Positions 32,852 through 40,970 are shown, numbered from the stretch's first letter. The stretch is DNA of 64,000 bases from Micromonospora lutea (GCF_016863535.1 NZ_BOPB01000022.1:1-64000); one strand, 5' to 3'. Numbers and translations are program-made. The notes: generated by a model from the letters alone, not told the origin.

Positions 32852-34330
32852 TCAGCCACGCCGGGTCAGCAGGGCGAGCGTGATGCCGGGTCGCGGCCAC
32901 ACCTGGGTCACCGTGAAGCTGTCGCGTAACGCGTCGCCCTTGGTGCCGGGTACGGCGGCCAGCGGGTCGGATCGCCGCCCGGCCAGCACCAGCCAGACCC
33001 GCTCGGCCCCGGTCAGGCACCCCGTCGGGCGGTCGCATTCGGCGGCCCACAGGTCACCCCGGCGTTCTTGTCCCTCGACCAGCAGCGCGTCCCGTGGGGT
33101 CCGACCGTCCAGGTGATATCGCAGGCCGAGGTCGAGAAAGAGCCAACTGTCCCGGGGGGAGTAGACCACTGCGTCACCGGGTCGCTGGCCGCTCGCGACG
33201 ATCTCGGCGACCGCCCGGTAGTCCACCGTCGCACTGCGTGGCCACTCGTGGGTGCGGCGCAGCGCGGCCTGGTCGGGCAGGCCGAGCAGGCCGGTCAGGA
33301 CCACCACCGCCAGCGCGGCGGGCAGCCGGGCCGAGGCGAGCGCCGCACCGGCCAGCAGGCAGCCGAAAGGCACCACGAAGACCAGATAGCGGGGTACCCA
33401 CAGGGGGACGACCGACCCGGCCAGGAAGAGCAGCAGCACCGGGGCCAGGACACCACTCAGCGGCAGCAGCCCGCGGCGACCCGCCCGAGCCGCACCCAGT
33501 GCGGCGAGCCCGACCAGCACACCACCGACCACACTGCTCTGCGCCACCCCACCGGCAAGCGCCGCCAGGTCTCCGGGCCGGGCGGCATCCACCCAGTCGA
33601 GCTGCCGGGCCCGCTGTCCTCGGGCCACCAGGGCCACCGGTACCACCGCCACCACGACCGGCACCAGGGCGACCAACCAGCAGCGGACCGCTCGGCCCGG
33701 CCTCGGTGACGTTCGCTTCCCGCCCGATCCGTCACCTCGGCCGTCGCCGTCAGCGGTGGCGGAGCCGTCCGGTACGCCCCCGGTCGTGGTCAGCGCGGCG
33801 ACGGCGTGGGCGGCGAGCAGGGTGAGGGCCACCAGGTGGGTGAGCCCGAGAGCGGTGGTCGCCGCCGCGTAGCCCACCCAGCGTCGCCGCGCGGGCCGAC
33901 GCAGCGCGTCGACCAGCAGCAGCGTGCTCAGCACGGCGAGCGCGCTGGCCAGGGCGTACGGCCGCGCCTCCTGCCCGTACCGGGAGGTGCCGGGGAGCAC
34001 CGCGAACAGCAGGCCGGCGAGGGTGCCGACGCGGGCGTCCCACAGCCGCTGCCCGAGGACGGCGGTCAGGCCGGCAGCCGCGGCCATGGCCAGCGCGGAG
34101 GGTAGGCGCAGTGCGGCCACCGAATCACCGGCCGCCGCCAGCCAGGCGTGCATGAGCAGGTAGTAGGGTCCGGCGGCGGCGTCGATGGTGCCGGCCAGCC
34201 GGAACAGGCCGGTCAGTCCCCGGGTGGCGGCACTCCAGGTCGCCAACTCGTCACGCCAGGGCTGGGCGGCGTCCAGGCCCACCAGCGTCGCCAGCAGGGT
34301 GACGGTCGCCGGCGCCAGCCACACCGGCAT
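32852..34330 (-). CDS. GT39-like polyprenyl-phosphate mannosyltransferase (membrane)
   Basis: An integral membrane protein of about 492 residues with some ten helices, like the dolichyl-P-mannose or ArnT-type GT-C glycosyltransferases. Right after the first helix, DAAQPWRDELATWSAATRG has the acidic motif of the first external loop (usually DE). SRYGQEARPYALAS is the typical second-loop signature. ATG at 34330 places the first helix at the N-terminus; the frame continues upstream and GTG at 34423 or ATG at 34483 could be used. It lies tail to tail with pdtaS. The donor and acceptor are unknown. Confidence 0.8.
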   Translation of the reverse strand: MPVWLAPATVTLLATLVGLDAAQPWRDELATWSAATRGLTGLFRLAGTIDAAAGPYYLLMHAWLAAAGDSVAALRLPSALAMAAAAGLTAVLGQRLWDARVGTLAGLLFAVLPGTSRYGQEARPYALASALAVLSTLLLVDALRRPARRRWVGYAAATTALGLTHLVALTLLAAHAVAALTTTGGVPDGSATADGDGRGDGSGGKRTSPRPGRAVRCWLVALVPVVVAVVPVALVARGQRARQLDWVDAARPGDLAALAGGVAQSSVVGGVLVGLAALGAARAGRRGLLPLSGVLAPVLLLFLAGSVVPLWVPRYLVFVVPFGCLLAGAALASARLPAALAVVVLTGLLGLPDQAALRRTHEWPRSATVDYRAVAEIVASGQRPGDAVVYSPRDSWLFLDLGLRYHLDGRTPRDALLVEGQERRGDLWAAECDRPTGCLTGAERVWLVLAGRRSDPLAAVPGTKGDALRDSFTVTQVWPRPGITLALLTRRG

Positions 34331-34510
34331 CGAGCGCAGGCGTGCTCCACTCAGTCGAACGCCGATCCCGGCCGGCGGAACCGACCTGTCGGGCAGATCC
34401 CCCACATCGCGAGCCTGCCACACGGTGACGCTCGGAGAAGCCGACAGCAACCGCCCGTGATGTGGGATCGAGCACGTGGTCATTGGCTGGCCCGCTCGGG
34501 GTATGGCAGC

Positions 34511-34606
34511 ATGACGCTCATGACTGCCGCTGTCGTGCGCCGCTTCGTGGCTCGCCGCCACGTCGATTACGGCCGCGTCCGCAGCGCCATCTGTCCGGCT
34601 CACTGA
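34511..34606 (+). CDS. Leader peptide of the sulfate-assimilation operon
   Basis: A 31-residue peptide (or 28 from ATG 34520) containing the block RRHVDYGRVRSAICPAH. This matches a family of short actinobacterial leader peptides (RRHVDLxRVxSAxC type) found upstream of sulfur-metabolism genes. The single cysteine codon three codons before the end (TGT) suits sensing of cysteine supply by ribosome stalling. The 137 nt between its stop and the sirA start is leader RNA; a CCTCC at 34676-34680 could pair with the GGAGG site of sirA at 34731-34735. Confidence 0.8.
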   Translation: MTLMTAAVVRRFVARRHVDYGRVRSAICPAH

Positions 34607-34743
34607 CGACGCCCGACCATCCCTGCCTCGGGCACGCAGCGCGCCGGCCGTGCAGAGACATCGTTGTCCACGGTCCCTCCGGGAATCGGTCGTCGCGCCC
34701 GCTCAGCCACACCGAGGCGCAGCAGACAACGGAGGACGCCGCG

Positions 34744-36435
34744 ATGGCAGTCAGCGAGATTCCCGCCCGTCAGCCACGAGCCCCCCGGCGCCCCCGTGGC
34801 GAGGGCCAGTGGGCGCTCGGGCACCGGGAACCCCTCAACCCCAACGAGCGGATGAAGAAGGACGATGATCCGCTCAACGTGCGGGCGCGTATCGAGAACA
34901 TCTACGCCCATCGGGGGTTCGCCTCCATCGATCCCCAGGATCTGCGGGGCCGGTTCCGGTGGTGGGGCCTGTACACCCAGCGGAAGGCGGGCATCGACGG
35001 CGGGCGTACCGCCGTGCTGGAGCCGCACGAGCTGGAAGACGAGTTCTTCATGCTGCGGGTACGCGTCGACGGCGGCCAGCTCGACCTGGCACAGCTGCGG
35101 ACGGTGGCCGAGATCTCGCGTGAGTTCGCCCGCGACACCGCCGACATAACCGATCGGCAGAACATCCAGTACCACTGGATCCGGGTCGAGGACATGCCGG
35201 AGATCTGGCGGCGGTTGGAATCGGTCGGGTTGCAGACCACCGAGGCGTGCGGCGACTGCCCCCGGGTCATGCTGGGCAGCCCGGTCGCCGGGGTGGCCGA
35301 GTCCGAGCTGATCGACTCCACGCCCGCCATCGACGAGATCGTCCAGCGGTACATCGGCGACAAGGAATTCTCCAACCTGCCGCGTAAGTTCAAGTCGTCG
35401 ATCTCCTGGCTGGTGGACATCCCGTACGAGGCCAACGATGTCGCCTTCCTCGGTGTCGACCACCCGGAACACGGTCCGGGCTTCGACCTGTGGGTCGGCG
35501 GCGGCCTGGCCACCAACCCGATGCTGGCCCAGCGGTTGGGCGCCTGGGTACCGCTGTCCGAGGTGGCCGAGGTCTGGGCCGGCGTGGTCGGCATCTTCCG
35601 TGACTACGGCTACCGTCGGCTGCGCCACCGGGCCCGGCTGAAGTTCCTGGTCGCCGACTGGGGTGTGGCGAAGTTCCGGGAGGTGCTGGAAAAGGAGTAC
35701 CTGGGCCGGACGCTGCTCGACGGTCCCGCCCCGGAACTGCCCGACCGGCCGATCGACCACATCGGCGTGCACCGGCAGCGCGACGGCCGCAACTACGTCG
35801 GTGCCGCCCCGGTGGTCGGACGGGTCTCCGGAACCCAGCTCGCCCAACTCGCCGACGTGGTCGAGGCGCACGGCAGTGGCCGGGTGCGACTCACCCCGTA
35901 CCAGAAGCTGCTGGTGCTGGACGTCCCGCCGGAGCGGACGGAGTCGTTGGTCGCGGGCCTGCGCGAGATCGGCCTGGAGGCACAGCCGTCGGCCTGGCGG
36001 CGCGGCACCATGGCCTGCACCGGCATCGAGTACTGCAAGCTCGCCATCGTCGAGACCAAGGCGCGCGGCGAGGAGCTGGTGGCCCGGCTGGAGCAGCGAC
36101 TGCGCGACTTCGACGCGGACATCTCCATCCACATCAACGGCTGCCCCAACGCCTGCGCCCGCACCCAGGTCGCCGACATCGGTCTCAAGGGGCAACTGGT
36201 GACCGGGCCGGACGGCCGTCAGGTGGAGGGCTTCCAGGTGCATCTCGGCGGTGGCCTCGGCATGGCCGAGGGTCGCACCGCGGGCTTCGGGCGCAAGCCG
36301 CGTGGCCTGAAGACGACCGCCGAGGAACTGCCCGGGTACGTCGAGCGGCTGGCCGTGCGCTACCTGGCCGGCCGGACCGAGGGCGAGACGTTCGCCAACT
36401 GGGTGATTCGGGTCGACGAGGAGGAACTGCGATGA
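34744..36435 (+). CDS. sirA: Ferredoxin-dependent sulfite reductase (SirA/NirA)
   Basis: A 563-residue assimilatory sulfite reductase with siroheme and a 4Fe-4S cluster. The cluster cysteines are in MACTGIEYCK and INGCPNACAR. Tyr77 (GLYTQR) and Cys169 (TTEACGDCPR) are 92 residues apart, as in the mycobacterial enzyme, where such a pair forms a Tyr-Cys crosslink; this favours sulfite over nitrite as substrate. The ATG at 34744 has GGAGG upstream. It heads a tightly overlapping operon for sulfate reduction and follows the leader peptide. Confidence 0.93.
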   Translation: MAVSEIPARQPRAPRRPRGEGQWALGHREPLNPNERMKKDDDPLNVRARIENIYAHRGFASIDPQDLRGRFRWWGLYTQRKAGIDGGRTAVLEPHELEDEFFMLRVRVDGGQLDLAQLRTVAEISREFARDTADITDRQNIQYHWIRVEDMPEIWRRLESVGLQTTEACGDCPRVMLGSPVAGVAESELIDSTPAIDEIVQRYIGDKEFSNLPRKFKSSISWLVDIPYEANDVAFLGVDHPEHGPGFDLWVGGGLATNPMLAQRLGAWVPLSEVAEVWAGVVGIFRDYGYRRLRHRARLKFLVADWGVAKFREVLEKEYLGRTLLDGPAPELPDRPIDHIGVHRQRDGRNYVGAAPVVGRVSGTQLAQLADVVEAHGSGRVRLTPYQKLLVLDVPPERTESLVAGLREIGLEAQPSAWRRGTMACTGIEYCKLAIVETKARGEELVARLEQRLRDFDADISIHINGCPNACARTQVADIGLKGQLVTGPDGRQVEGFQVHLGGGLGMAEGRTAGFGRKPRGLKTTAEELPGYVERLAVRYLAGRTEGETFANWVIRVDEEELR

Positions 36436-36593
36436 GTGGTACAACTCGTTCCGCGCCGCTGTACTGCCCGTACTGCGGCGAAGAGGATCTACGGCCGAGC
36501 GAGACCGGACACAGCGCGTGGGAGTGCCACGCCTGCGCCCGGGTCTTCACGGTCCGGTTCACCGGCCTGCTCTCCCAGGCGGTGAACCGGTGA
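36432..36593 (+). CDS. Small zinc-ribbon protein between sirA and cysH
   Basis: A 53-residue protein with CPYC near 12-15 and CHAC near 32-35, a compact zinc ribbon. Its ATG overlaps the sirA stop (ATGA) and its stop overlaps the GTG of cysH, so all three are translationally coupled. Similar tiny proteins lie between sirA and cysH in Streptomyces. It may insert or protect a metal cluster or bind a reductase subunit; the role is unproven. Confidence 0.85.
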   Translation: MSGTTRSAPLYCPYCGEEDLRPSETGHSAWECHACARVFTVRFTGLLSQAVNR

Positions 36594-37354
36594 GCGCCCT
36601 GGTTTCCGCGGCCGGCCTCGGCCTGGTCGACACCCGTGCGGCGGTCACCGCCGATCCGTCCCGACGCGACCCGGACGAGCTGCGAGCGCTGGCCGAGCGG
36701 GCCGGCCGGGAGCTGGAGGGCGCGCCCGCCCTGGAGATCGCGCGTTGGGCGGCGGAGACGTTCGGGGACCGGTTCTGCGTGACCAGTTCGATGGCGGACG
36801 CCGTCCTCGCCCATCTGGTCTCCCGGGTCGCGCCGGGGGTGGACGTGGTCTTCCTGGACACCGGGCTGCACTTTCCGGAGACCCTCGCCGTCCGCGACGA
36901 GGTGGCCCGCACGCTGCCGGTGAACGTCCGGTCCATCCGGCCACGGCTCACCGTGGGGCAGCAGGACGGGGAGTACGGACCGCGGCTGTTCAGCAGGTCG
37001 CCGGACGAATGCTGCCAGCTACGCAAGGTGGAGCCGCTGGAACGGGCACTGACCGGCTACGACGCGTGGGCCGCCGGCCTGCGCCGTGACGAGTCGCCGA
37101 CCCGCGCCAACACGCCGGTGGTCACCTTCGACCCGCGTCGGGGCAAGGTGAAGGTCAACCCGATCGCGGCCTGGACGCAGGCGGACGTCGACGCGTACAT
37201 CGGTCGGTGGAACGTGCCGGTCAACGAGCTGTTCCGGCGCGGTTACGGCTCGATCGGCTGCTGGCCGTGCACGCGGCGCACCGGGGCCGGCGAGGATCCA
37301 CGGGCCGGTCGCTGGGCGATGTTCGAGAAGACCGAGTGCGGGCTGCACGTCTGA
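36590..37354 (+). CDS. cysH: 4Fe-4S adenylylsulfate (APS) reductase
   Basis: A 254-residue CysH. The cysteine pair CC in DECCQLRK and the CWPC motif form the four ligands of a 4Fe-4S cluster, which marks the APS-reducing type rather than the PAPS-reducing one. The active-site cysteine is in the terminal ECGLH. VTSSMADAVLAHL is the PP-loop and FLDTGLHFPETL the following motif. GTG at 36590 overlaps the zinc-ribbon stop (GTGA). It reduces activated sulfate to sulfite for SirA. Confidence 0.94.
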   Translation: MSALVSAAGLGLVDTRAAVTADPSRRDPDELRALAERAGRELEGAPALEIARWAAETFGDRFCVTSSMADAVLAHLVSRVAPGVDVVFLDTGLHFPETLAVRDEVARTLPVNVRSIRPRLTVGQQDGEYGPRLFSRSPDECCQLRKVEPLERALTGYDAWAAGLRRDESPTRANTPVVTFDPRRGKVKVNPIAAWTQADVDAYIGRWNVPVNELFRRGYGSIGCWPCTRRTGAGEDPRAGRWAMFEKTECGLHV

Positions 37355-37368
37355 CCGGAGGTGTCGAC

Positions 37369-38142
37369 CTGACCCTGCCCGACCCGCCCCGCCCGGGCGG
37401 TGACCCGCTGCTGCTGGTCGCCCACGGCAGCCGCGACCCGCGCGCGGCCGACGCGACCAGGGCTCTCGCCCGGGCGGTCGCCGCCGCTCGCCCGGGTACG
37501 CCGGTGTCGGCGAGCTGGCTCGACCACACCGAGCCCGACCCGACCGAGGCGTTGCGCGGGCTGGCGGCGGCCGGGCACTCCCGAGCGGTTCTGGTGCCGC
37601 TGTTGCTGACGGCCGCGTACCACCGTCGGGTCGACATCCCGGCGGCGGTGGCGGCGGCCCAGCGGACGGGTCCACCGATCCGGGTGCGGATCACCGACGT
37701 ACTCGGACCGGTGGGAGGCGAGGTGGACCCGGCACTGCTGGCCGGGTTGCGGCGGCGGCTGGGCGAGGCGCAGCCGGGCCGGTACGACGCTGTGGTGCTG
37801 GCCGCCGCGGGGACACGTGACGCTGCGGCACGGGGATCGGTGGGACGGGTGGCCGAGGCCCTCGGCAGCACCCTGGGTGCTCCGGCGCGCGTCTCCTACG
37901 CCTCGGCGGCGCCGCCGGCCGTCGACGCCGCTGTGGCGCGGTTGCGGGCACGTGGTGCGCGGCGGGTGGCGGTGGCCGCGTACTTCTTGGCACCCGGGCT
38001 CTTCCACGACGGGGTGGTGACAGCGGCGCGGCAGGCCGGCGCGATCGCGGTGGCCGGCCCGCTGACCGACGCGCCGGAACTGGTCGATCTGGTGCTGCGT
38101 CGGGTGGATGCCGTCGGGCAGCAGAACGCCCCGGCAGTCTGA
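37369..38142 (+). CDS. Sirohydrochlorin chelatase-like protein (CbiX/SirB)
   Basis: A CbiX/SirB family protein of about 257 residues. It has two related halves: LLVAHGSRDPRA with the metal-site histidine, and the second AAYFLAPGLFHDG. It should insert iron into sirohydrochlorin to make the siroheme needed by SirA. The start is uncertain. A perfect GGAGGT lies at 37357-37362, six bases before CTG 37369, which begins LTLPDPPRPGG; the only GTG in frame nearby (37336) is inside cysH and gives an unfamiliar arginine-rich extension. CTG is therefore favoured. A terminator overlaps the stop. Confidence 0.8.
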   Translation: MTLPDPPRPGGDPLLLVAHGSRDPRAADATRALARAVAAARPGTPVSASWLDHTEPDPTEALRGLAAAGHSRAVLVPLLLTAAYHRRVDIPAAVAAAQRTGPPIRVRITDVLGPVGGEVDPALLAGLRRRLGEAQPGRYDAVVLAAAGTRDAAARGSVGRVAEALGSTLGAPARVSYASAAPPAVDAAVARLRARGARRVAVAAYFLAPGLFHDGVVTAARQAGAIAVAGPLTDAPELVDLVLRRVDAVGQQNAPAV

Positions 38143-38157
38143 GCTGGCCGGGGCGTT
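38125..38157. terminator. Terminator of the sulfate-assimilation operon
   Basis: A 13-bp stem with a single bulge (38125-38137 with 38144-38157) and a 6-nt loop that contains most of the stop codon, followed by TTT on the plus strand. It ends the sirA operon and faces the convergent whiB1 gene. Confidence 0.75.
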
Positions 38158-38179
38158 TCGCTTGGTACGTGTGTGGTGG

Positions 38180-38437
38180 TCAGGCGGAGTGAGCGCGCAG
38201 CACCCGGAGGCCGCCGCGACGCTTGACGGCGCGCCGCTCCTCCTCGCTCATTCCACCCCAGACGCCAGCGTCCTGACCGGATTCCAGCGCCCACTGCAGG
38301 CACTGGTCGGTCACGGAGCAGCGCCGGCAGACGGCCTTGGCCTGCTCGACCTGCAGGAGAGCCGGGCCAGACGTCCCGATTGGGAAGAACAGCTCCGGGT
38401 CCTCGTCGCGGCAGACAGCATGGTGGCGCCAGTCCAT
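38180..38437 (-). CDS. whiB1: WhiB1/WblE Fe-S regulator
   Basis: An 85-residue Wbl protein equal to WhiB1 of mycobacteria and WblE of Streptomyces. The cluster cysteines are Cys9, Cys37, Cys40 and Cys46 and GVWGG is at 58-62. The cluster reacts with nitric oxide, and in mycobacteria WhiB1 is essential and binds SigA. ATG at 38437 begins MDWRHHAVCR, the conserved N-terminus. The gene has a long upstream region with a CRP-like site and a palindrome. Confidence 0.95.
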   Translation of the reverse strand: MDWRHHAVCRDEDPELFFPIGTSGPALLQVEQAKAVCRRCSVTDQCLQWALESGQDAGVWGGMSEEERRAVKRRGGLRVLRAHSA

Positions 38438-38518
38438 GGCGGCAACACTCCTCATTCTGGATGGGTGGCAGATGTTGCTTCTTGGTGCTTTTCCTATATG
38501 CATCCGCATTGCCGATCG

Positions 38519-38537
38519 TGACGGTTTGCAACCGTCA
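38519..38537. promoter_or_regulatory. Palindrome in the whiB1 leader
   Basis: Perfect 8-bp arms TGACGGTT and AACCGTCA around a 3-nt centre, about 82 bp before the whiB1 start. It may be a leader hairpin or a protein-binding site. Confidence 0.45.
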
Positions 38538-38637
38538 TTTCGGCAGTGCGTGAGCAGGCTGTTTGCTCGCGGGACCTGCTGAAAAAGCTCGACTTGTCGA
38601 GCGCGTCCAGGCAATGTCCCGGTAACTCAAGTTCGCT

Positions 38638-38670
38638 TGTGAATACTTTCACGAACTCACACGATGTCAA
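38638..38670 (-). promoter_or_regulatory. Likely whiB1 promoter with CRP-like site
   Basis: TGTGA-N6-TCACG (38638-38653) matches the CRP/GlxR-type consensus TGTGA-N6-TCACA. On the minus strand a TTGACA -35 hexamer (38670-38665) is followed after 19 bp by TATTCA (38645-38640) as a -10 element, so the CRP-like site overlaps the promoter. The predicted leader is about 200 nt. In mycobacteria CRP controls whiB1. Confidence 0.55.
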
Positions 38671-38881
38671 GGGTGGCGCTCGGAAAAACTCCGGACGGTG
38701 AGCAAGCCCACAACCCATTTGTCCGGGTTCCAGATCTCTCCGGCTACCCGGCGTATCACAGTCGAGGATCAATATAGTACAGTCCGCCGCACATTGCTGA
38801 CATTTCCGGCATCCGTCCCGGGTGTCGCAGCCGTCGCGTCGGGGGTGACGCCGACTCCCTCACCCCGGTGGTACCGGAGAC

Positions 38882-39826
38882 CTAACAGATTACTCTGAGT
38901 GCGGCGGGAACGGAGGTGAATCTGACTTTTTCCCGCTCGCCAAGATAGTCGCCGTCAAGCTGAAACGCTTGTGGACGGCTCGCGACCAGCGTGAACTCGG
39001 CCACGTCGTGCAGTCGCAAGACCCGACGACCGCGAGGATCGGCCGTCGTGGAGAAGAATTGCGTCACGGTGCGTGTCGTACTGACGACTCCTAGCTGGCG
39101 CAGGGCCATCACATCGAGGCCGAGGTCGAACGACGCGCCAGGGTTCGGGTTGACCTCCCGCTCACCGACGTACGTCCACGGGGCGGTGTTCTGCACGATG
39201 ATCGTGGCCAGCTCGTCCTCGGTCGCCTCGCCCGGCCGCTCCAACTGGATCGCCGGACGCCGTCGCTCGTTGCCCAGCAGGAACTGCGCGGTGAACGCCC
39301 GGAAGTAGAGCGAAGGGGAGGGGACCCGCCCTCGGCGGCGCGCCTCCTCGACCCGATGGATCACCGACGCGTCGAGCCCGAAGCCAGCACAGAAGGTGAA
39401 ATAGCGGTCGTCGGCCCGACCGAGGCCGATCGTGCGGTGCCGGCCCAGGCGCAGCGCCTCCAGGATCATGCTGGCGCCCTCCGGCCACTCCCGGGGCAGG
39501 CCGAGCGCCCGGGCGAAGACGTTCGTCGAGCCCCCCGGCACGGTGGCCAGGGCCGGCAGCCGGTCGGCGGTCGGCTCGGCGCCACCGACGGTGGTCGCTG
39601 ACATCAGCCCGTTGACCACCTCGTTCACCGTGCCGTCACCACCGAGGGTGACCACCACGTCGACACCCTCCTCGGCGGCCTCCCGGGCCAGCGTGGTGGC
39701 GTGGCCGCGCTGGCGGGTGTAGCGCACGGAGAGGTTGACCTCACTGCGTAGCGCTCGGACGAGCACGTCACGTGCGCGCTCACTGGTGGTGGTGGCCTTC
39801 GGATTGACCAGCAGGACGGCCCGCAT
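38882..39826 (-). CDS. Diacylglycerol kinase family lipid kinase
   Basis: A 314-residue DagK/YegS-type lipid kinase. GGDGTVNEVVNGL (the catalytic glycine-rich loop) is near residue 60 and VPGGSTNVFARALGLP near 95; both match the family. Its C-terminal domain has FCAGFGLDASVIH. It probably phosphorylates diacylglycerol to recycle phospholipid. ATG at 39826 begins MRAVLLVNP, as usual for the family. It is divergent from the small membrane protein gene. Confidence 0.9.
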   Translation of the reverse strand: MRAVLLVNPKATTTSERARDVLVRALRSEVNLSVRYTRQRGHATTLAREAAEEGVDVVVTLGGDGTVNEVVNGLMSATTVGGAEPTADRLPALATVPGGSTNVFARALGLPREWPEGASMILEALRLGRHRTIGLGRADDRYFTFCAGFGLDASVIHRVEEARRRGRVPSPSLYFRAFTAQFLLGNERRRPAIQLERPGEATEDELATIIVQNTAPWTYVGEREVNPNPGASFDLGLDVMALRQLGVVSTTRTVTQFFSTTADPRGRRVLRLHDVAEFTLVASRPQAFQLDGDYLGEREKVRFTSVPAALRVIC

Positions 39827-39868
39827 GGGCGGCACAATACCCCGCGACGCCACCGGTATCGTGACCGC

Positions 39869-40258
39869 GTGACCATCGACTCCGACCCAACCCCTGTCAC
39901 GCTCCGTTGGGCGGTCCGGCTGTTGCGCGGCCAGGCGGTCGCGGTCGGACTGGTCGCCGCCTGGCTGATCGTCGCTGACCTGACCGCCACCACCACCGAC
40001 CTGGCGTCGGCGCTGCTGGTGACGGCCTTCGCGATCGGCGCCGCGGTCGCCCTCTGGGCGCTGGGCGGTGCCCTGCTACGACGGCGGTCCGGCGCTCGTG
40101 CGCCAGCCATCGTGCTGCAGCTCATGCTGCTGCCGATCGGCTGGTTCATGATCCAGGGCGGGCTCGGCTGGCTCGGCGTGCCGCTGCTCGCGCTCGGTGT
40201 CGGGGTGACCTGGTTGCTGGTGAGCCCGCCCACCACCCGTGCCCTCGGCTTCGAGTGA
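39869..40258 (+). CDS. Small four-helix membrane protein, unknown
   Basis: A 129-residue protein with four hydrophobic helices (about 20-40, 45-70, 78-97, 99-118) joined by short loops, one with arginines (RRRSGARA). The start GTG at 39869 lies 42 bp from the divergent lipid kinase. A comparable membrane protein (Rv3217c) occupies this place in Mycobacterium tuberculosis. No function can be given. Confidence 0.7.
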   Translation: MTIDSDPTPVTLRWAVRLLRGQAVAVGLVAAWLIVADLTATTTDLASALLVTAFAIGAAVALWALGGALLRRRSGARAPAIVLQLMLLPIGWFMIQGGLGWLGVPLLALGVGVTWLLVSPPTTRALGFE

Positions 40259-40299
40259 GCCTGACCCCGCCGAGACTCCTGAGCTGACCCGCGCGCCAC

Positions 40300-40385
40300 G
40301 TGCGGCGGGCTGACGTGCCTGCCGCGCGGGGCGGGCTGACGCGTGCCAAAGAATGGGATGCGTGTGCCGCGCGGGGTGGGCTGAC
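40300..40385. repeat. Degenerate repeats ending in GGGCTGAC
   Basis: Two 21-bp copies at 40320-40340 and 40365-40385 differ by one base, and a shorter relative lies at 40300-40314. They sit in the noncoding gap after the small membrane protein gene and before the anti-sigma gene stop. Nothing else is seen in this gap. Confidence 0.6.
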
Positions 40386-40427
40386 TGACGGTCGGTCAGG
40401 GGGCTGACGCCGACCTGGGCGCCGGGG

Positions 40428-40838
40428 TCACCAGCCGGAGGCGCGCCGGGTGAGCAGTGAGATGGTCGCCCGACCGTCGGCCGCTCTCGCTCCCGCCGAC
40501 GTGGTCAGCGCGGTGAGCACCTTCCACGCGAACGAGGACTCCGCCGGCAGTCGGGCACCGGACGTCGTCGGCACGGTCACCTCGACGGTCAGTGCGTCCT
40601 CGGTGACCGCGAAGCGGCAGTCCAGTTCGGCATCCCGCGCGGCGATGGCGAGCAGCATCGCGCACGCCTCGTCAACCGCGATGCGCAGATCCTCGATCTC
40701 GTCCAGGGCGAACTGGAGGCGGGCCGCGAGGCCGGCGGTGGCGGTACGGAGAACGCTCAGGTACCCACCGTCCGCAGGCACGGTCAGGTGCACGATGTCG
40801 TCATCGGTCGTTGGCTGGCCGGTCAGTTGAGTCACCAC
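40428..40838 (-). CDS. Anti-sigma regulatory factor (RsbW/UsfX type)
   Basis: A 136-residue HATPase_c_2 anti-sigma factor. DLRIAVDEACAMLLAIA (about 49-65) corresponds to the N box, although the key asparagine is replaced (usually EaxxNai). The TLTALTTSA end resembles the G2 region. It should bind a SigB/SigF-type sigma factor. Such genes are normally followed, with overlap, by the sigma gene; here the stop overlaps a GTG that opens only 11 codons, so the sigma partner is missing or elsewhere. GTG at 40838. Confidence 0.75.
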   Translation of the reverse strand: MVTQLTGQPTTDDDIVHLTVPADGGYLSVLRTATAGLAARLQFALDEIEDLRIAVDEACAMLLAIAARDAELDCRFAVTEDALTVEVTVPTTSGARLPAESSFAWKVLTALTTSAGARAADGRATISLLTRRASGW

Positions 40839-40970
40839 TCATCCCCCCGGTCGGGGACTCTACCCGCTGGGACCGCCGCGCGGTTGTTGATGGTCAGCGC
40901 GGCGGGCCGGGCGGCCCGGGTGGGGACCGCACCGGACGGAACGCCCGGGACCGCGTCACTGGTGCCGCGA

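Larger units (their letters stand above)
38438..38881. other. Long upstream region of whiB1
   Basis: The 444 bp between whiB1 and the lipid kinase gene is lower in GC than the rest of the window and holds no gene I can support. It contains the palindrome at 38519-38537, the CRP-like site at 38638-38653 and an AT-rich TATAGT-like patch at about 38773. Both flanking genes are on the minus strand, so it serves whiB1. Confidence 0.7.

Noticed and set aside
38494..38772. A 92-codon minus-strand frame upstream of whiB1
   Set aside because: It lies across the predicted promoter and palindrome, and has no ribosome site or known motif.
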